Part shown: in pieces, positions 45,723 to 54,960 of the stretch | Position numbering within the stretch: the first letter of the stretch is position 1 | Layout of the letters: every line of letters begins with the position of its first letter | NCBI GenBank assembly: GCA_035341855.1 | Contig: DAOQWA010000007.1 | Location: forward strand, 39,699 to 103,698 | DNA: 64,000 nt | DNA from: QQVM01 sp035341855 | GTDB lineage: Bacteria; Bacteroidota; Bacteroidia; AKYH767-A; 2013-40CM-41-45 | Direction: 5' to 3' | Translations under genes and position numbers: made by a program | The notes under the pieces: generated by a model | The model's input: the letters and a program-made list of their open reading frames with translations, nothing else | What the model was told of the DNA's origin: nothing | Database searches by the model: none

Positions 45723-47771
45723 TTAAGGATGTCCGCTTTCAGCTTTTGATCTTTTGCGGTATCTGCAGATTCCTTCATCAAGGAAAGCCACGTAAGCTTT
45801 TACGTCAGGTGTATAACCTTTCGGCTGTGCTAACAGTTTGCCTTTGTTATCTAAAAGTACGTAGTAAGGTTGAGAATTTGTTTGATAAACGCGCGCCTGA
45901 AAGTCGCTCCACTTATTTCCTGTCGTCCGTATTTTTCTGCCTGTCGTAGGTGAGATGATTTGTTCATCAAGCGGTAGTTCCGTTTTGTCATCTACATATA
46001 AGGAGATGAGGACATAATCTTCAGATAAGCGTTTCAGGACTTTAGGGTCACTCCAAACATTATCTTCCATTTTCCTACAGTTGACACAGCTCCATCCGGT
46101 AAAATCAAGAATCACAGGCTTTCCTTGGGATTTTGCATAGCGCATTCCTTCTTCATAGTCGTGAAAGCAAGTAAGGTCATGTGGGCATTCACTTTCAGTT
46201 CCTGTTTTCCATTCTTTGTAAAATTCAGGAGGCGGAAATCCACTGATCAGTTTTAGTGGGGCTCCCCATACGCCCGGTAAGAGATACAGTGAAAATGTCA
46301 GCGACAGGAGTGCAAAGATCAGTCGTGTAACTGAAAGGCCGGTAGCTTCGCTGTCGTGAGATAATCGGATCTTACCTAAGAGATATAAGCCTAAGGTTCC
46401 AAAAATAATTACCCATATAGAAACGAAAAGTTCACGTTTCAAAAATCCCCAGTGATATGCAAGGTCTACGTTGGATAAAAATTTGAATGCGAGTGCCAAT
46501 TCAATAAATCCAAGTGAAACCTTAACTGTGTTCAACCATCCTCCAGATTTCGGTAAAGAATTTAACCAGTTCGGGAAGAGAGCAAATAAGGCAAAGGGAA
46601 TAGCCAGTGCAACAGAAAAGCCGGTCATTCCCGCGACAGGTCCGAGGTAACTTCTCCCATGAGCTGCCTCCACCAGCAATGTCCCGATAATGGGTCCTGT
46701 GCATGAAAACGAAACGAGAGATAGGGTAAAGGCCATGAAAAAAATACCGATAAGCCCGCCACGATCACTTGCAGCATCTGCTTTATTGATTAGCCAGTTC
46801 GGTAAGGTGATCTCAAATGCGCCGAAAAAGGAAATGGCAAAAATGACGAAGATGATAAAAAATGCCATGTTGAAATAGGCATTGCTGGCTAATTCATTTA
46901 AAGCATCACTGCCAAAAGTAACGGTAACCAGTAATCCTAAAGAAACATAAATGCCTATGATCGATAATGCATATATAACCGCATTGCGTATACCTTTTCT
47001 TCTGTTACCACTTCTCTTGGTAAAGAAGCTTACAGTCATAGGGATCATTGGAAATACACAGGGCGTTAGCAATGCCAGAAATCCTCCAAGCATTCCTGCG
47101 ATAAAAATTCCGAGAATACTTGAGTCCATTCCTTTTTCTTCCGATTCAGCTTCGCCACAACCAGGTTCAAGTTTGGTCAGAGGGTCATCAGAAGTTGAGC
47201 TAATCTGAGTCTCAGCAGGAACAGCTACTTCGGTCACTCCGCTATCATGACTTTCTTCAATCAGCGGTGTGATTACTTCACCTGGTGGATTTTTTTTTTC
47301 CTTAACCGGTTCTTCGGTTTTTCCGGGTTGCTTTACCGTAAATTTGAATGCCTTCTCCTGAAAGATGCAGGCTTCCAGACATGCCTGATATTCAATCAAG
47401 CCGGTGATTTCACATGTACCACCATTAAGTTTAATCTTTTGTTTAAATGTAGCGGCCTTGTCAAATATCAAGACCTTTACCTCAAATGTCGAGTCATACT
47501 CTTCATGTGCTGTTGGTTCAATGACCTTACCGCTAAGTTCATAACAATTATTCTCATCAAATTTAAACACCATTGGCAATGGACCGCCATCGGGAGTATA
47601 TTGGGAATAGATGTGCCAGCCTTCGTCAAGCTTGACTTTAAAAATTAGAGTCGCCTCGTCTTTGCCGGTCTCTTCTACTGAAAAGGTCCATTTTGCTGGA
47701 TCCAGCATTTGAGAAAATGACGTATTGATGCTAAAAAGCAATACAAAAAATAAGATGATCTTTTTCATCAT
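45723..47771 (-). CDS. dsbD: Thiol:disulfide interchange protein DsbD
   Basis: About 682 residues from the first of two ATGs (MMKKIILFFVLLFSINTSFS), which opens a signal peptide. Residues ~20-150 are the periplasmic alpha domain, residues ~230-520 are eight membrane spans with the redox cysteines in TPCVFPMIPM and SFSCTGPIIG, and the last ~150 are a thioredoxin-like gamma domain with Cys562-Val-Asn-Cys565. DsbD carries reducing power from cytoplasmic thioredoxin to periplasmic proteins, including cytochrome c maturation and perhaps copper sites of NosZ. It stands alone and has its own terminator. Confidence 0.92.
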   Translation of the reverse strand: MMKKIILFFVLLFSINTSFSQMLDPAKWTFSVEETGKDEATLIFKVKLDEGWHIYSQYTPDGGPLPMVFKFDENNCYELSGKVIEPTAHEEYDSTFEVKVLIFDKAATFKQKIKLNGGTCEITGLIEYQACLEACIFQEKAFKFTVKQPGKTEEPVKEKKNPPGEVITPLIEESHDSGVTEVAVPAETQISSTSDDPLTKLEPGCGEAESEEKGMDSSILGIFIAGMLGGFLALLTPCVFPMIPMTVSFFTKRSGNRRKGIRNAVIYALSIIGIYVSLGLLVTVTFGSDALNELASNAYFNMAFFIIFVIFAISFFGAFEITLPNWLINKADAASDRGGLIGIFFMAFTLSLVSFSCTGPIIGTLLVEAAHGRSYLGPVAGMTGFSVALAIPFALFALFPNWLNSLPKSGGWLNTVKVSLGFIELALAFKFLSNVDLAYHWGFLKRELFVSIWVIIFGTLGLYLLGKIRLSHDSEATGLSVTRLIFALLSLTFSLYLLPGVWGAPLKLISGFPPPEFYKEWKTGTESECPHDLTCFHDYEEGMRYAKSQGKPVILDFTGWSCVNCRKMEDNVWSDPKVLKRLSEDYVLISLYVDDKTELPLDEQIISPTTGRKIRTTGNKWSDFQARVYQTNSQPYYVLLDNKGKLLAQPKGYTPDVKAYVAFLDEGICRYRKRSKAESGHP

Positions 47772-47861
47772 TAGATTAACGCCGGTTTTTTGGGGAATGC
47801 TCATTCAAAACGTCTGAACCGGTAAATAGTTTGGAACAAGAAATGCGAATTTAGAAAAAAA

Positions 47862-48614
47862 TCATTGTCCGAACCACATGAATAGTTCCGGAAGGCTTAA
47901 TTTTGACTTTTTATCTCCTTGAATATCACGTATAATCTTGCCATGTTCCAGTTGGATGATCCGCTCACCATATTTCAGTGCATCTTTCAGCTGATGCGTG
48001 ATAAAGAGGCAACTTAGCTTTCTTTCCTCAATAATGCGTGAAGTCAAAGACATAAATATTTCTGAAGTCTTTGGATCCAATGCTGCGGTAGGTTCATCCA
48101 TGAGTAAAATTTTTGCATCATCCATTACAGCCATTGACAAAGTGATCGCTTGCCTTTGTCCTCCACTCAAAGTGCCAACAGCCTGATCAAGTTTCATTTC
48201 AAGTCCGAGTCCTAATTGACTTACATGCTCTCTAACTTTTCTTCTGAATTTTTCATCAGTTCCTATTTTCAGACCTTTAAATTTGGTTCTAAGGGAGGCA
48301 ATTCTGAAGTTTTCTAATAAGCTGAGGTCAGGTGCCGTACCTGATAATGGATTTTGAAAAAGTCTGGCGATCCATTTACACCTTTTATGTTCTTTTAGCT
48401 TGGTGATGTCATGACCTTCAGCCATAATTTTGCCTGTCTGTGGCTCAAGCGTGCCGGCGATCAGATTTAATAAACTTGTTTTACCGGAGCCGTTAGCACC
48501 CAATAAAATAATAAACTCTCCTTGCCTGATTTCAAGGTCAATATCTGATATAGCTTTCGTCTCGTCGTTTTCGCTTCCTTTAAAAGCGTAGCTGACTTTT
48601 CTGAGTTCTATCAT
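47862..48614 (-). CDS. ABC importer ATPase
   Basis: A 250-residue ABC ATPase with Walker A GANGSGKTS (residues 39-47), signature LSGGQRQ, Walker B LLMDEPTAALDP and switch His in FITHQLKDAL. It overlaps the permease gene by 4 bases (48611-48614). Together with the permease and substrate-binding protein it looks like the TrpXYZ-type or related importer family (aromatic amino acid or similar substrate); the substrate is inferred only from family. Confidence 0.9.
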   Translation of the reverse strand: MIELRKVSYAFKGSENDETKAISDIDLEIRQGEFIILLGANGSGKTSLLNLIAGTLEPQTGKIMAEGHDITKLKEHKRCKWIARLFQNPLSGTAPDLSLLENFRIASLRTKFKGLKIGTDEKFRRKVREHVSQLGLGLEMKLDQAVGTLSGGQRQAITLSMAVMDDAKILLMDEPTAALDPKTSEIFMSLTSRIIEERKLSCLFITHQLKDALKYGERIIQLEHGKIIRDIQGDKKSKLSLPELFMWFGQ

Positions 48615-49474
48615 TTTGTTCGTTTCAGGTTTGGAATGCTAATGACAATAAGCACGAAGAGTGCGACTATTAGTTTTAAATAAATAGCATCTATTCCAAG
48701 TGTTAGTGAAAAAGCGAGGATCAGGCGAAACAGGATGCTGCCTCCAATAACTCCGAGAAGATGAATTGTGATAGAACGAACTTTGAAGAGGTTCATAAAA
48801 ATTTCACCTATCATAACTGAGCCTAGTCCCAGTATAACTATGCCTATACCCATGTTTATATCAGCAAATCCCTGAATCTGGACAATAAGAAAGCCGCTAA
48901 TGGCAATAAGCCCATTCGCCAATGCTATTCCGATTACCTTCATGACTTGAGGGTCCATACCCATCGAGCGGATCATTTGTTCATTGTTTCCTGTTGCTCT
49001 CATGGCTAATCCGAAATCTGTTCTTAATAAACGAGAAATCAATAACCATAGTATTACACTAAATAATAATAGCATTAAGATTTGAGAATTCATTTCTCCA
49101 AGCACCGGAGTGAATAGATCAAAAACAGAAGCTGTCTCAATGAGAGGGATATTCGATCTATTCATGATTCCTAAATTCACAGAATACAAGGCTGTCATCA
49201 CAAGGATTCCGGCAAGCAAGGCATTAACTTTTAATTTGGTGTGAATAATTCCGGTGCATATTCCGGCAATTGCGCCGGCAAAAAAAACCGGCAAGAGAAT
49301 TAACCAGGGCGAATAGTCACCTGTTATTAGAACGGCAGTTAAAGCTCCTCCAAGAGTGAATGTTCCATCGGTCGTAATGTCGGGAATATTAAAGATCCGC
49401 ATTGTGATAAAGATTCCCATTGCAAGAGCAGCGAATCCCAAGCCAAGTAATACCGCACTGAGATAAAAACTCAT
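48611..49474 (-). CDS. ABC importer permease (branched-chain/TrpX-type)
   Basis: A 287-residue permease with about eight membrane spans. It shows the pattern IFNIPDITTDGTFTLGGALTAVLI and FGLAMRATGNNEQMIRSMGM, typical of the LivH-like permeases that work with ABC_sub_bind proteins. It overlaps the ATPase gene by 4 bases. Confidence 0.88.
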   Translation of the reverse strand: MSFYLSAVLLGLGFAALAMGIFITMRIFNIPDITTDGTFTLGGALTAVLITGDYSPWLILLPVFFAGAIAGICTGIIHTKLKVNALLAGILVMTALYSVNLGIMNRSNIPLIETASVFDLFTPVLGEMNSQILMLLLFSVILWLLISRLLRTDFGLAMRATGNNEQMIRSMGMDPQVMKVIGIALANGLIAISGFLIVQIQGFADINMGIGIVILGLGSVMIGEIFMNLFKVRSITIHLLGVIGGSILFRLILAFSLTLGIDAIYLKLIVALFVLIVISIPNLKRTK

Positions 49475-49693
49475 ATTATCGGAAATGAATTATTTTCATT
49501 CATTATAACTATTTGAAAATTGTTGCTGAAATACTTCAGCCAATGCGTAAATATACTAATTGTACACTATGTGCCGGTCAGGAGCTGTTTTTTCTCCACT
49601 GAAGGAATAACACAAGCAAATAATTACGTTTGAAGTAAAGCTCAGTTCAACCATACGACAATAAATCTTACAAAAATATTATTGAAGAGGTCG

Positions 49694-50659
49694 TTAATTG
49701 ACAATAGCAACGAAGCTGGAATCAAATTTAACTCCATACAATGATGCCTTTTCGGGATTGTACACTCGCCTGCGAACTTTTACGATTTCAGGAGATAAAT
49801 CCTGTGTGCTATGAGTATTAAGAAAATGTGCAGCCTGCAAGCCTGCCTGATATCCCCATTGATACATGTCAGCTCCGAAGGCGGCCAAAGCTCCTCTTTT
49901 TACAAGTCCTTCTTCACTGGTAAAGACCGGAACTTTTTCCGCATCACAACTTTTTACAATTATTTCCATCGAAGAAAAAACTACATTGTCGGGTAAGGCA
50001 AAGAAGGCATCGATCTTTTTATTCAGTAAAGCGGCAACTACGAGTTGTGTTTCATTACTTGAATTTACCGGGAGTTTTTCCAGTTCGATTCCGAGTTTTT
50101 TGCACTGTGATTCTATTCGGTTTAATGCATCCAGCGATTGAGGCTCTGATTGATTGAAAATAGTTCCAATTTTTTTGAGAGAAGGAAACACAGTGTTCAT
50201 GAGCATCACAGATGTGTCTATGTATTCCAGCGTTTCATAGACCCCGAATAAATTTGATGGAGGATTTCCGGAGTCGTCTGTCAGCTTTGCTATATCCGGT
50301 CTTGGTGATACCATCATGAATACAGGAATTTCACCGGTTTTCTGTACTGCAGTTATTGTGGAAAGAGTAGGGTTTGTGGCAATCAGGTCTACATTTTTTG
50401 AGATGAAATAATCGCAGGCCTGGATAAGTGTTGGCTGATCATTTTGTGCATTTCTGTAGATAACCTCGAGTGATTTATGCATAGGGTTGTATCCCTTTTC
50501 ACTCAGCGCAACAAAAAAGCCTTTGCGAGCTTGTTCGAGGGTTTCATCCTGCAGCAGATCCAGGAAACCTATTAGAGGAACCTGTCGGTGTGTTTTTTGC
50601 TTACAGGAAAGTTGTGATATCAGAATAACAAAGAAAAAGAGATAAACTATTTTTTTCAT
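49694..50659 (-). CDS. ABC substrate-binding lipoprotein
   Basis: A 321-residue lipoprotein (ISQLSC, lipid-acceptor Cys19) of the ABC substrate-binding family COG2984/PF04392, known from TrpX-type transporters. It shows VDLIATNPTLSTITAV and PVFTSEEGLVKRGALAAFGADMYQWGYQAG. It binds solute in the periplasm for the permease-ATPase pair. The gene lies 219 bases before the permease start on the same strand, a long gap for an operon. Confidence 0.88.
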   Translation of the reverse strand: MKKIVYLFFFVILISQLSCKQKTHRQVPLIGFLDLLQDETLEQARKGFFVALSEKGYNPMHKSLEVIYRNAQNDQPTLIQACDYFISKNVDLIATNPTLSTITAVQKTGEIPVFMMVSPRPDIAKLTDDSGNPPSNLFGVYETLEYIDTSVMLMNTVFPSLKKIGTIFNQSEPQSLDALNRIESQCKKLGIELEKLPVNSSNETQLVVAALLNKKIDAFFALPDNVVFSSMEIIVKSCDAEKVPVFTSEEGLVKRGALAAFGADMYQWGYQAGLQAAHFLNTHSTQDLSPEIVKVRRRVYNPEKASLYGVKFDSSFVAIVN

Positions 50660-50690
50660 ACTTGAATCAAGGGGTTAAGCATAATGCAAA

Positions 50691-51503
50691 TTACCAGCTC
50701 CCTCCGGCGCCGCCGCCACCTGACATACCGCCGCCGAAGCCACCAAAACCTCCTCCTCCTCCGAAGCCTCCTCCAAATCCACCACCGCCTGAAAAATTGC
50801 CCCATGAGCCTCTGGACCTGTTTGAAGCGGCATTGAGCAATGCCCAGGCAGCCCAAAATGCAAGACCATTTGTATGGGCATATTTTTTGACACTTCTAAC
50901 TTTGGCGATCATCATAATGATAATCACTAAAAAGATCATAAGAAAGAGGAACCAGCCCGGCTCATCACTTTGTTTTGACTTTTTCATGTAGTCGTCAGCG
51001 GTATATTCTCCACTCACAAGCGACATAATGGCGTTTACGGCTGCATCAACACCTTCATAGAATAAACCTTGCTTAAAATTAGGAACGATATCACGTTCAA
51101 TGATTCTTTTACACAATGCATCCGGAAGAGCTCCTTCGATACCATAGCCGGTATTTATAAAAACTTTTCTGTCATCTTTGGCGATCAGAAGAAGTACACC
51201 ATTGTTTTTTTTACTCTGACCTATGCCCCAATTATTAAATAGTTGCACTGCATATTCAGAAATGTCATAGGATCCTGTGGATTGCATGATGACAACAGCA
51301 ACTTGTGTGGATGTGCTATCATTGAATGCTACTAATCTGTTTTCGAGATCAGCAATTTGATTGCTTGTTAGGGTGCTTGTATAATCAGTGACAAGGGTCC
51401 CGGATTTTTGCGGAAAATCTTTTGAGCCCAAAACTGTATGAGAAAGCAACAGGAAGAAAAGGAGTGTTTTATATATCCGATCAATCATTCTGCTTTCCTT
51501 CAT
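50691..51503 (-). CDS. TPM-domain protein with Gly-rich tail
   Basis: A 270-residue protein with an N-terminal signal peptide or anchor (ITYK-like basic start, LLFFLLLSHTVLGS), a TPM domain (about residues 35-165; VAVVIMQSTGSYDISEYA, NNGVLLLIAKDDRKVFINTG), one membrane span (FLFLMIFLVIIIMMI), and a Gly-rich tail with repeated GGGFGGG units (about 232-268). The family is known as YgcG/TPM_phosphatase. It overlaps the preceding TPM gene by 4 bases (ATGA). Confidence 0.85.
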   Translation of the reverse strand: MKESRMIDRIYKTLLFFLLLSHTVLGSKDFPQKSGTLVTDYTSTLTSNQIADLENRLVAFNDSTSTQVAVVIMQSTGSYDISEYAVQLFNNWGIGQSKKNNGVLLLIAKDDRKVFINTGYGIEGALPDALCKRIIERDIVPNFKQGLFYEGVDAAVNAIMSLVSGEYTADDYMKKSKQSDEPGWFLFLMIFLVIIIMMIAKVRSVKKYAHTNGLAFWAAWALLNAASNRSRGSWGNFSGGGGFGGGFGGGGGFGGFGGGMSGGGGAGGSW

Positions 51504-51958
51504 TTCTTTTGTCTTGCCTTGTCTTTGCCAAACACAATCTCATTAGATAATTCATTGCTGTCATCCTTGCTATAAGGAAAGTGTTTTCGTAATGCTTCAC
51601 CTGTCATCCCGACTCCCTTACTTAAGCCGAGAACAAAATCTCCCTCAGTAAAATGATTCTGCATGGCCATTTTGATTTCATACCAAAAGTCGGTATTCAC
51701 TTTGGAGTTAATTCCTGCATCACCCAATATGGCGAATTGCCTGGAATCTATGGCCAGATAAAACAACACGCCATTACGCTCCTTTGTCTTATGCATTTTT
51801 AATTCACGGAAAATATAAGCTGCGCGATCAAGTACATTCTCGCCACATTCCGACTCAACGAAAAGCCGGATCTCGCCGGAAGTTTCTTTTTCCGCAGCTT
51901 CAATAGCCTCAACTATTTTGAGTCGTTCCGCTTCGGTAAATTTTCCTTCAGCACTCAT
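51500..51958 (-). CDS. TPM-domain protein (cytoplasmic type)
   Basis: A 152-residue protein with one TPM domain (ETSGEIRLFVESEC, RNGVLFYLAIDSRQFAILGDAGI) and no signal peptide. It starts at the base where the lemA-like gene ends (TGATG overlap) and ends inside the start of the second TPM gene. Its soluble nature sets it apart from the downstream membrane-bound TPM protein. Confidence 0.85.
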   Translation of the reverse strand: MSAEGKFTEAERLKIVEAIEAAEKETSGEIRLFVESECGENVLDRAAYIFRELKMHKTKERNGVLFYLAIDSRQFAILGDAGINSKVNTDFWYEIKMAMQNHFTEGDFVLGLSKGVGMTGEALRKHFPYSKDDSNELSNEIVFGKDKARQKK

Positions 51959-52533
51959 CAGAATTTTACTTCCGGAGCCTTTTCAGACCCTTTGTCTGAT
52001 TCAAAATATGGTTGATCTTTAAATCCAAGTAAATTGGCTAACAAGACCCTGGGGAATTTCAGGCGACTTGTATTGTAAGTCTGTGCAGCTTCATTGTATT
52101 GTCTGCGTGATTCAGTAATTCTGTTCTCGGTACCTTCGAGTTGTGCCTGCAATTCCTGAAAATTCTGTATGGCTTTAAGTTGCGGATAGTTTTCTGCAAC
52201 CGCCAGTAATCTGCTTAATGCACCTGTTAGCTGTGATTGTGCTGCCTGGAATTGTTGTAGCTTTTCCGGAGTCATGTCGTTTGCATCAATCTTTATACTT
52301 GTGGCACTTGCACGTGCCTGAATTACGGCCTCCAGAGTAGACTTTTCAAATTCCGCTGCTCCCTTGACGGTGTTCACCAAATTAGGGATCAGGTCAGCCC
52401 GGCGCTGATATTGTGTCTCGACATTGGCCCAGGATTTATTTACACTTTCACGGAGTCCGACAAGACCATTGTACAAACTGATTCCCCAAAGAATAAGACC
52501 TCCAAGGATGATCCAAATAGCGTATTTTTTCAT
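51958..52533 (-). CDS. LemA family protein
   Basis: A 191-residue protein with a short N-terminal membrane segment (IWIILGGLILWGISLY) and the LemA helical core: NKSWANVETQYQRRADLIPNLVNTVKGAA and FQAAQSQLTGALSRLLAVAENYP. The family faces the periplasm or envelope; its function is poorly known. It heads the lemA-TPM-TPM operon. Confidence 0.93.
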   Translation of the reverse strand: MKKYAIWIILGGLILWGISLYNGLVGLRESVNKSWANVETQYQRRADLIPNLVNTVKGAAEFEKSTLEAVIQARASATSIKIDANDMTPEKLQQFQAAQSQLTGALSRLLAVAENYPQLKAIQNFQELQAQLEGTENRITESRRQYNEAAQTYNTSRLKFPRVLLANLLGFKDQPYFESDKGSEKAPEVKF

Positions 52534-52654
52534 GATGTAATTTTAATTGAAAGGTTTTGTAGGTTAAACGAATTGCAAAGGTAAATCAATTTAGCGGATT
52601 GAACGAATCCGGCATTTATGATCAATATTAGTTAAAATGAAGCGGATCTGAAGC

Positions 52655-52942
52655 TTATTCAAAAAATTCAATACGATGGATCGCCCGGATCGGAATATCT
52701 GTATTGCCTTTCAGAATAATATAATTTTCTGTGAGGTTCCAGACTGTTGTGTCAGTAACCATTGTGCCTTGTGTCGTTTCGAAAATTATTTTAACCTTTT
52801 GATGTTCGGAATTTCCTAAATAAACCGCACGTTCTAAATCAGCACGACATTGCATGCTGAATGCCGGGTCGTCATGTTGTTTAAGGTTTACAAATTTTTT
52901 TTGGGAAACGTCTTCTTTTTTTAACTCTGTGGCCCGGATCAT
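52655..52942 (-). CDS. 95-residue hypothetical protein
   Basis: A small soluble protein with no signal peptide or membrane span. It appears as one compact beta-rich fold (QKVKIIFETTQGTMVTDTTVW, ENYIILKGNTDIPIRAIHRIEF), reminiscent of small regulators of Sm-like shape. I do not recognise a named family. It stands alone, 121 bases before lemA. Confidence 0.7.
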   Translation of the reverse strand: MIRATELKKEDVSQKKFVNLKQHDDPAFSMQCRADLERAVYLGNSEHQKVKIIFETTQGTMVTDTTVWNLTENYIILKGNTDIPIRAIHRIEFFE

Positions 52943-53106
52943 AAATTTAAAGGATTGAGTGGATCTTTTCTATCTCTTACTATACAAATCTCAGTTTTAA
53001 TTTATTGTTGAAAACTCAAACATAGATTAAATGATTTTGTTTTACGCAGATTCGAAAATAAAATGGGCAATAAAATTATTCCGATTTTTAATGGTGCAAA
53101 TCGGCA

Positions 53107-53598
53107 TCACCGGCTTTCAACTGTCAGGTCCTTGAGGACCTTCTCCAATTCCAATGGTCTTTGAGTGCCAATACGGGTGTGAGTGCCTTCTTTATTGGTG
53201 AGTTCTATGGCTTCATCTCCTCCTGTATAAAATCGAACAAGGCCATTCAGATGCAAGTTAAATACTGCATTGTTTAAATGGTACTTGCTATATCGTTTTC
53301 TTTCAACTTTAATGACGTTCTGAAGATCGATTTTAACGCGGCGCGAGGTCCAAAGGCCATCCAGTTCTATATAGTTTTTGAATACGCGAATTTTAATGTG
53401 GAGGACAAATAGCAGAATAATAGATATGACGATGATAGATATCCCAAGCCAGAAAAAAAGGTCTCCATCTCTGTTGTTGTGTATCTTCCACCAATACAAA
53501 CCAAAACAAAATAGTGCAAGAGATAAACGTCGCACCATGCTCAGGGAATTATAGCCCAGGTATTGCTTTTCTTCAAATAAAGGTTGCTCTTCTTTCAA
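53107..53598 (-). CDS. Two-span membrane protein with PH-like domain
   Basis: A 163-residue protein with two close membrane spans (about residues 24-40 and 47-68) followed by a beta-rich domain that looks PH-like (IRVFKNYIELDGLWTSRRVKIDLQNVIKV). The reported start is a TTG at 53598 that directly abuts the tilS stop; an ATG at 53538 (MVRRLSLALFCF) is a possible shorter start. Function is unknown. Confidence 0.7.
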   Translation of the reverse strand: MKEEQPLFEEKQYLGYNSLSMVRRLSLALFCFGLYWWKIHNNRDGDLFFWLGISIIVISIILLFVLHIKIRVFKNYIELDGLWTSRRVKIDLQNVIKVERKRYSKYHLNNAVFNLHLNGLVRFYTGGDEAIELTNKEGTHTRIGTQRPLELEKVLKDLTVESR

Positions 53599-54927
53599 TT
53601 AAATATCAGTTAAATGGATAGAAAATATAGTTTTGGTGGTCGTGGTTATTTTAAATCGGTCGTCAATACGAAGTCCTAAGATACAAACAATGTCTGTACC
53701 TGACAATAGCACCGAACATTTCTCCTTCTCAAACCTGTCTATCTTCTGGTCGATGAGAAAGTCGCTAACCTTTTTACGTTGTTTCATGCCCAAGGGATAA
53801 AAAGAATCTCCCGGCTTCCATACTCTGAGCTGTAAAGGGAAGATGAGTTTGGCTGCATCCAAATTTTCAATGTTAACAGTATTTTCGGCCTTTTTACTAC
53901 CGCCGGGCTTTGTCTTTTTAAATTGGATACGTTTATCCATGTACAGGATTTCGTCTTGTGTTTCAGGGATCAGTAAAGTATCTTGTCCGGCCGCCCGGCT
54001 CTTTTGAATGATCAGGTGTTTTCTGTCTCTTAATATCCTAAGATCACCCGACTTATATTCTTTTCCTGGATCATTTACCTTTAGCATACTTTGAATGTCT
54101 GCAGTTTTAATACCAAGACCGCTCAATATTAATTGTAGCTTTTCTGTTGCCAGGCCTTCTTTTGACAAAGACTCTATATTTATCTTCCAAATATCTTTGT
54201 CGTTTTGTGATACAAATTTTTCTTTCAGCAAATTGCCATATTCTTCAAGCAAGGAATTGGATCCTTGCAGGTGGCTGAGGTTCTTTCTCATCACTTCATG
54301 CAGCTCCGGTTGCATTTTAAGCAGAATTGGACTTAAGTTTTTCCTAATCCGATTTCTAAGATAGTCCTCCGACGTATTTGATGAGTCTTCTCTCCATTTC
54401 AGTTTTTTTGACTTTGCATAAGAAAGTATTTCTGCACGACTGAAGTCTGACAAAGGTCTGATCAATCGATTTGCGCTTGATGGGATGCCTGTCAAGCCTT
54501 TAAGGCCTGTACCTCTTAGCAGATTGATAAAAAAAGTCTCAATAGAGTCGTCGAGATGATGTGCTGTGGAGATAAGCTGATAAGATTCCGTTTCAATGAG
54601 CTCATTGAACCATTCATATCTTAATTCTCTGGCAGCAACCTGAATAGATGTTTTGTGCTTTTGAGCATAAGATTTCGTGTTGAATTTCTTCCTGTGAAAA
54701 TCAATCTTATTCTTTACGCAAAGTCTTTTGACAAAAGATTCATCACCATCCGATTCTTTATCTCTCAAACCAAAATTACAATGTGCAACAGCTATAGGGA
54801 TTCCGGACCTATAGAAAAGATCGAACATAACTACAGAATCCAATCCGCCACTGACAGCAAGAAGGATTTTTTTCTTTTGTCCTAATACGGAGTTGGCTTT
54901 ACAAAATTGTAGAAATCGATCTTGCAT
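53599..54927 (-). CDS. tilS: tRNA(Ile)-lysidine synthetase
   Basis: A 442-residue ATP-dependent enzyme that converts the wobble cytidine of tRNA-Ile(CAU) to lysidine. The PP-loop is SGGLDS (residues 26-31), with ISTAHHLDDSIETFFINLLRGTGLKGLTG and LRNRIRKNLSP further on, and a C-terminal TilS_C-type region. Length is normal. It is an essential gene in most bacteria. It abuts the downstream membrane protein gene. Confidence 0.94.
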   Translation of the reverse strand: MQDRFLQFCKANSVLGQKKKILLAVSGGLDSVVMFDLFYRSGIPIAVAHCNFGLRDKESDGDESFVKRLCVKNKIDFHRKKFNTKSYAQKHKTSIQVAARELRYEWFNELIETESYQLISTAHHLDDSIETFFINLLRGTGLKGLTGIPSSANRLIRPLSDFSRAEILSYAKSKKLKWREDSSNTSEDYLRNRIRKNLSPILLKMQPELHEVMRKNLSHLQGSNSLLEEYGNLLKEKFVSQNDKDIWKINIESLSKEGLATEKLQLILSGLGIKTADIQSMLKVNDPGKEYKSGDLRILRDRKHLIIQKSRAAGQDTLLIPETQDEILYMDKRIQFKKTKPGGSKKAENTVNIENLDAAKLIFPLQLRVWKPGDSFYPLGMKQRKKVSDFLIDQKIDRFEKEKCSVLLSGTDIVCILGLRIDDRFKITTTTKTIFSIHLTDI

Positions 54928-54960
54928 TAGATGCTTTCAAAAGGCAATCAATCTATCATA

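Noticed and set aside
47247..47648. 133-codon plus-strand frame inside dsbD
   Set aside because: It is antisense to the well-supported DsbD periplasmic domain.
50662..50991. 109-codon plus-strand proline-rich frame
   Set aside because: It is the antisense image of the Gly-rich tail of the TPM protein (Gly codons read as Pro).
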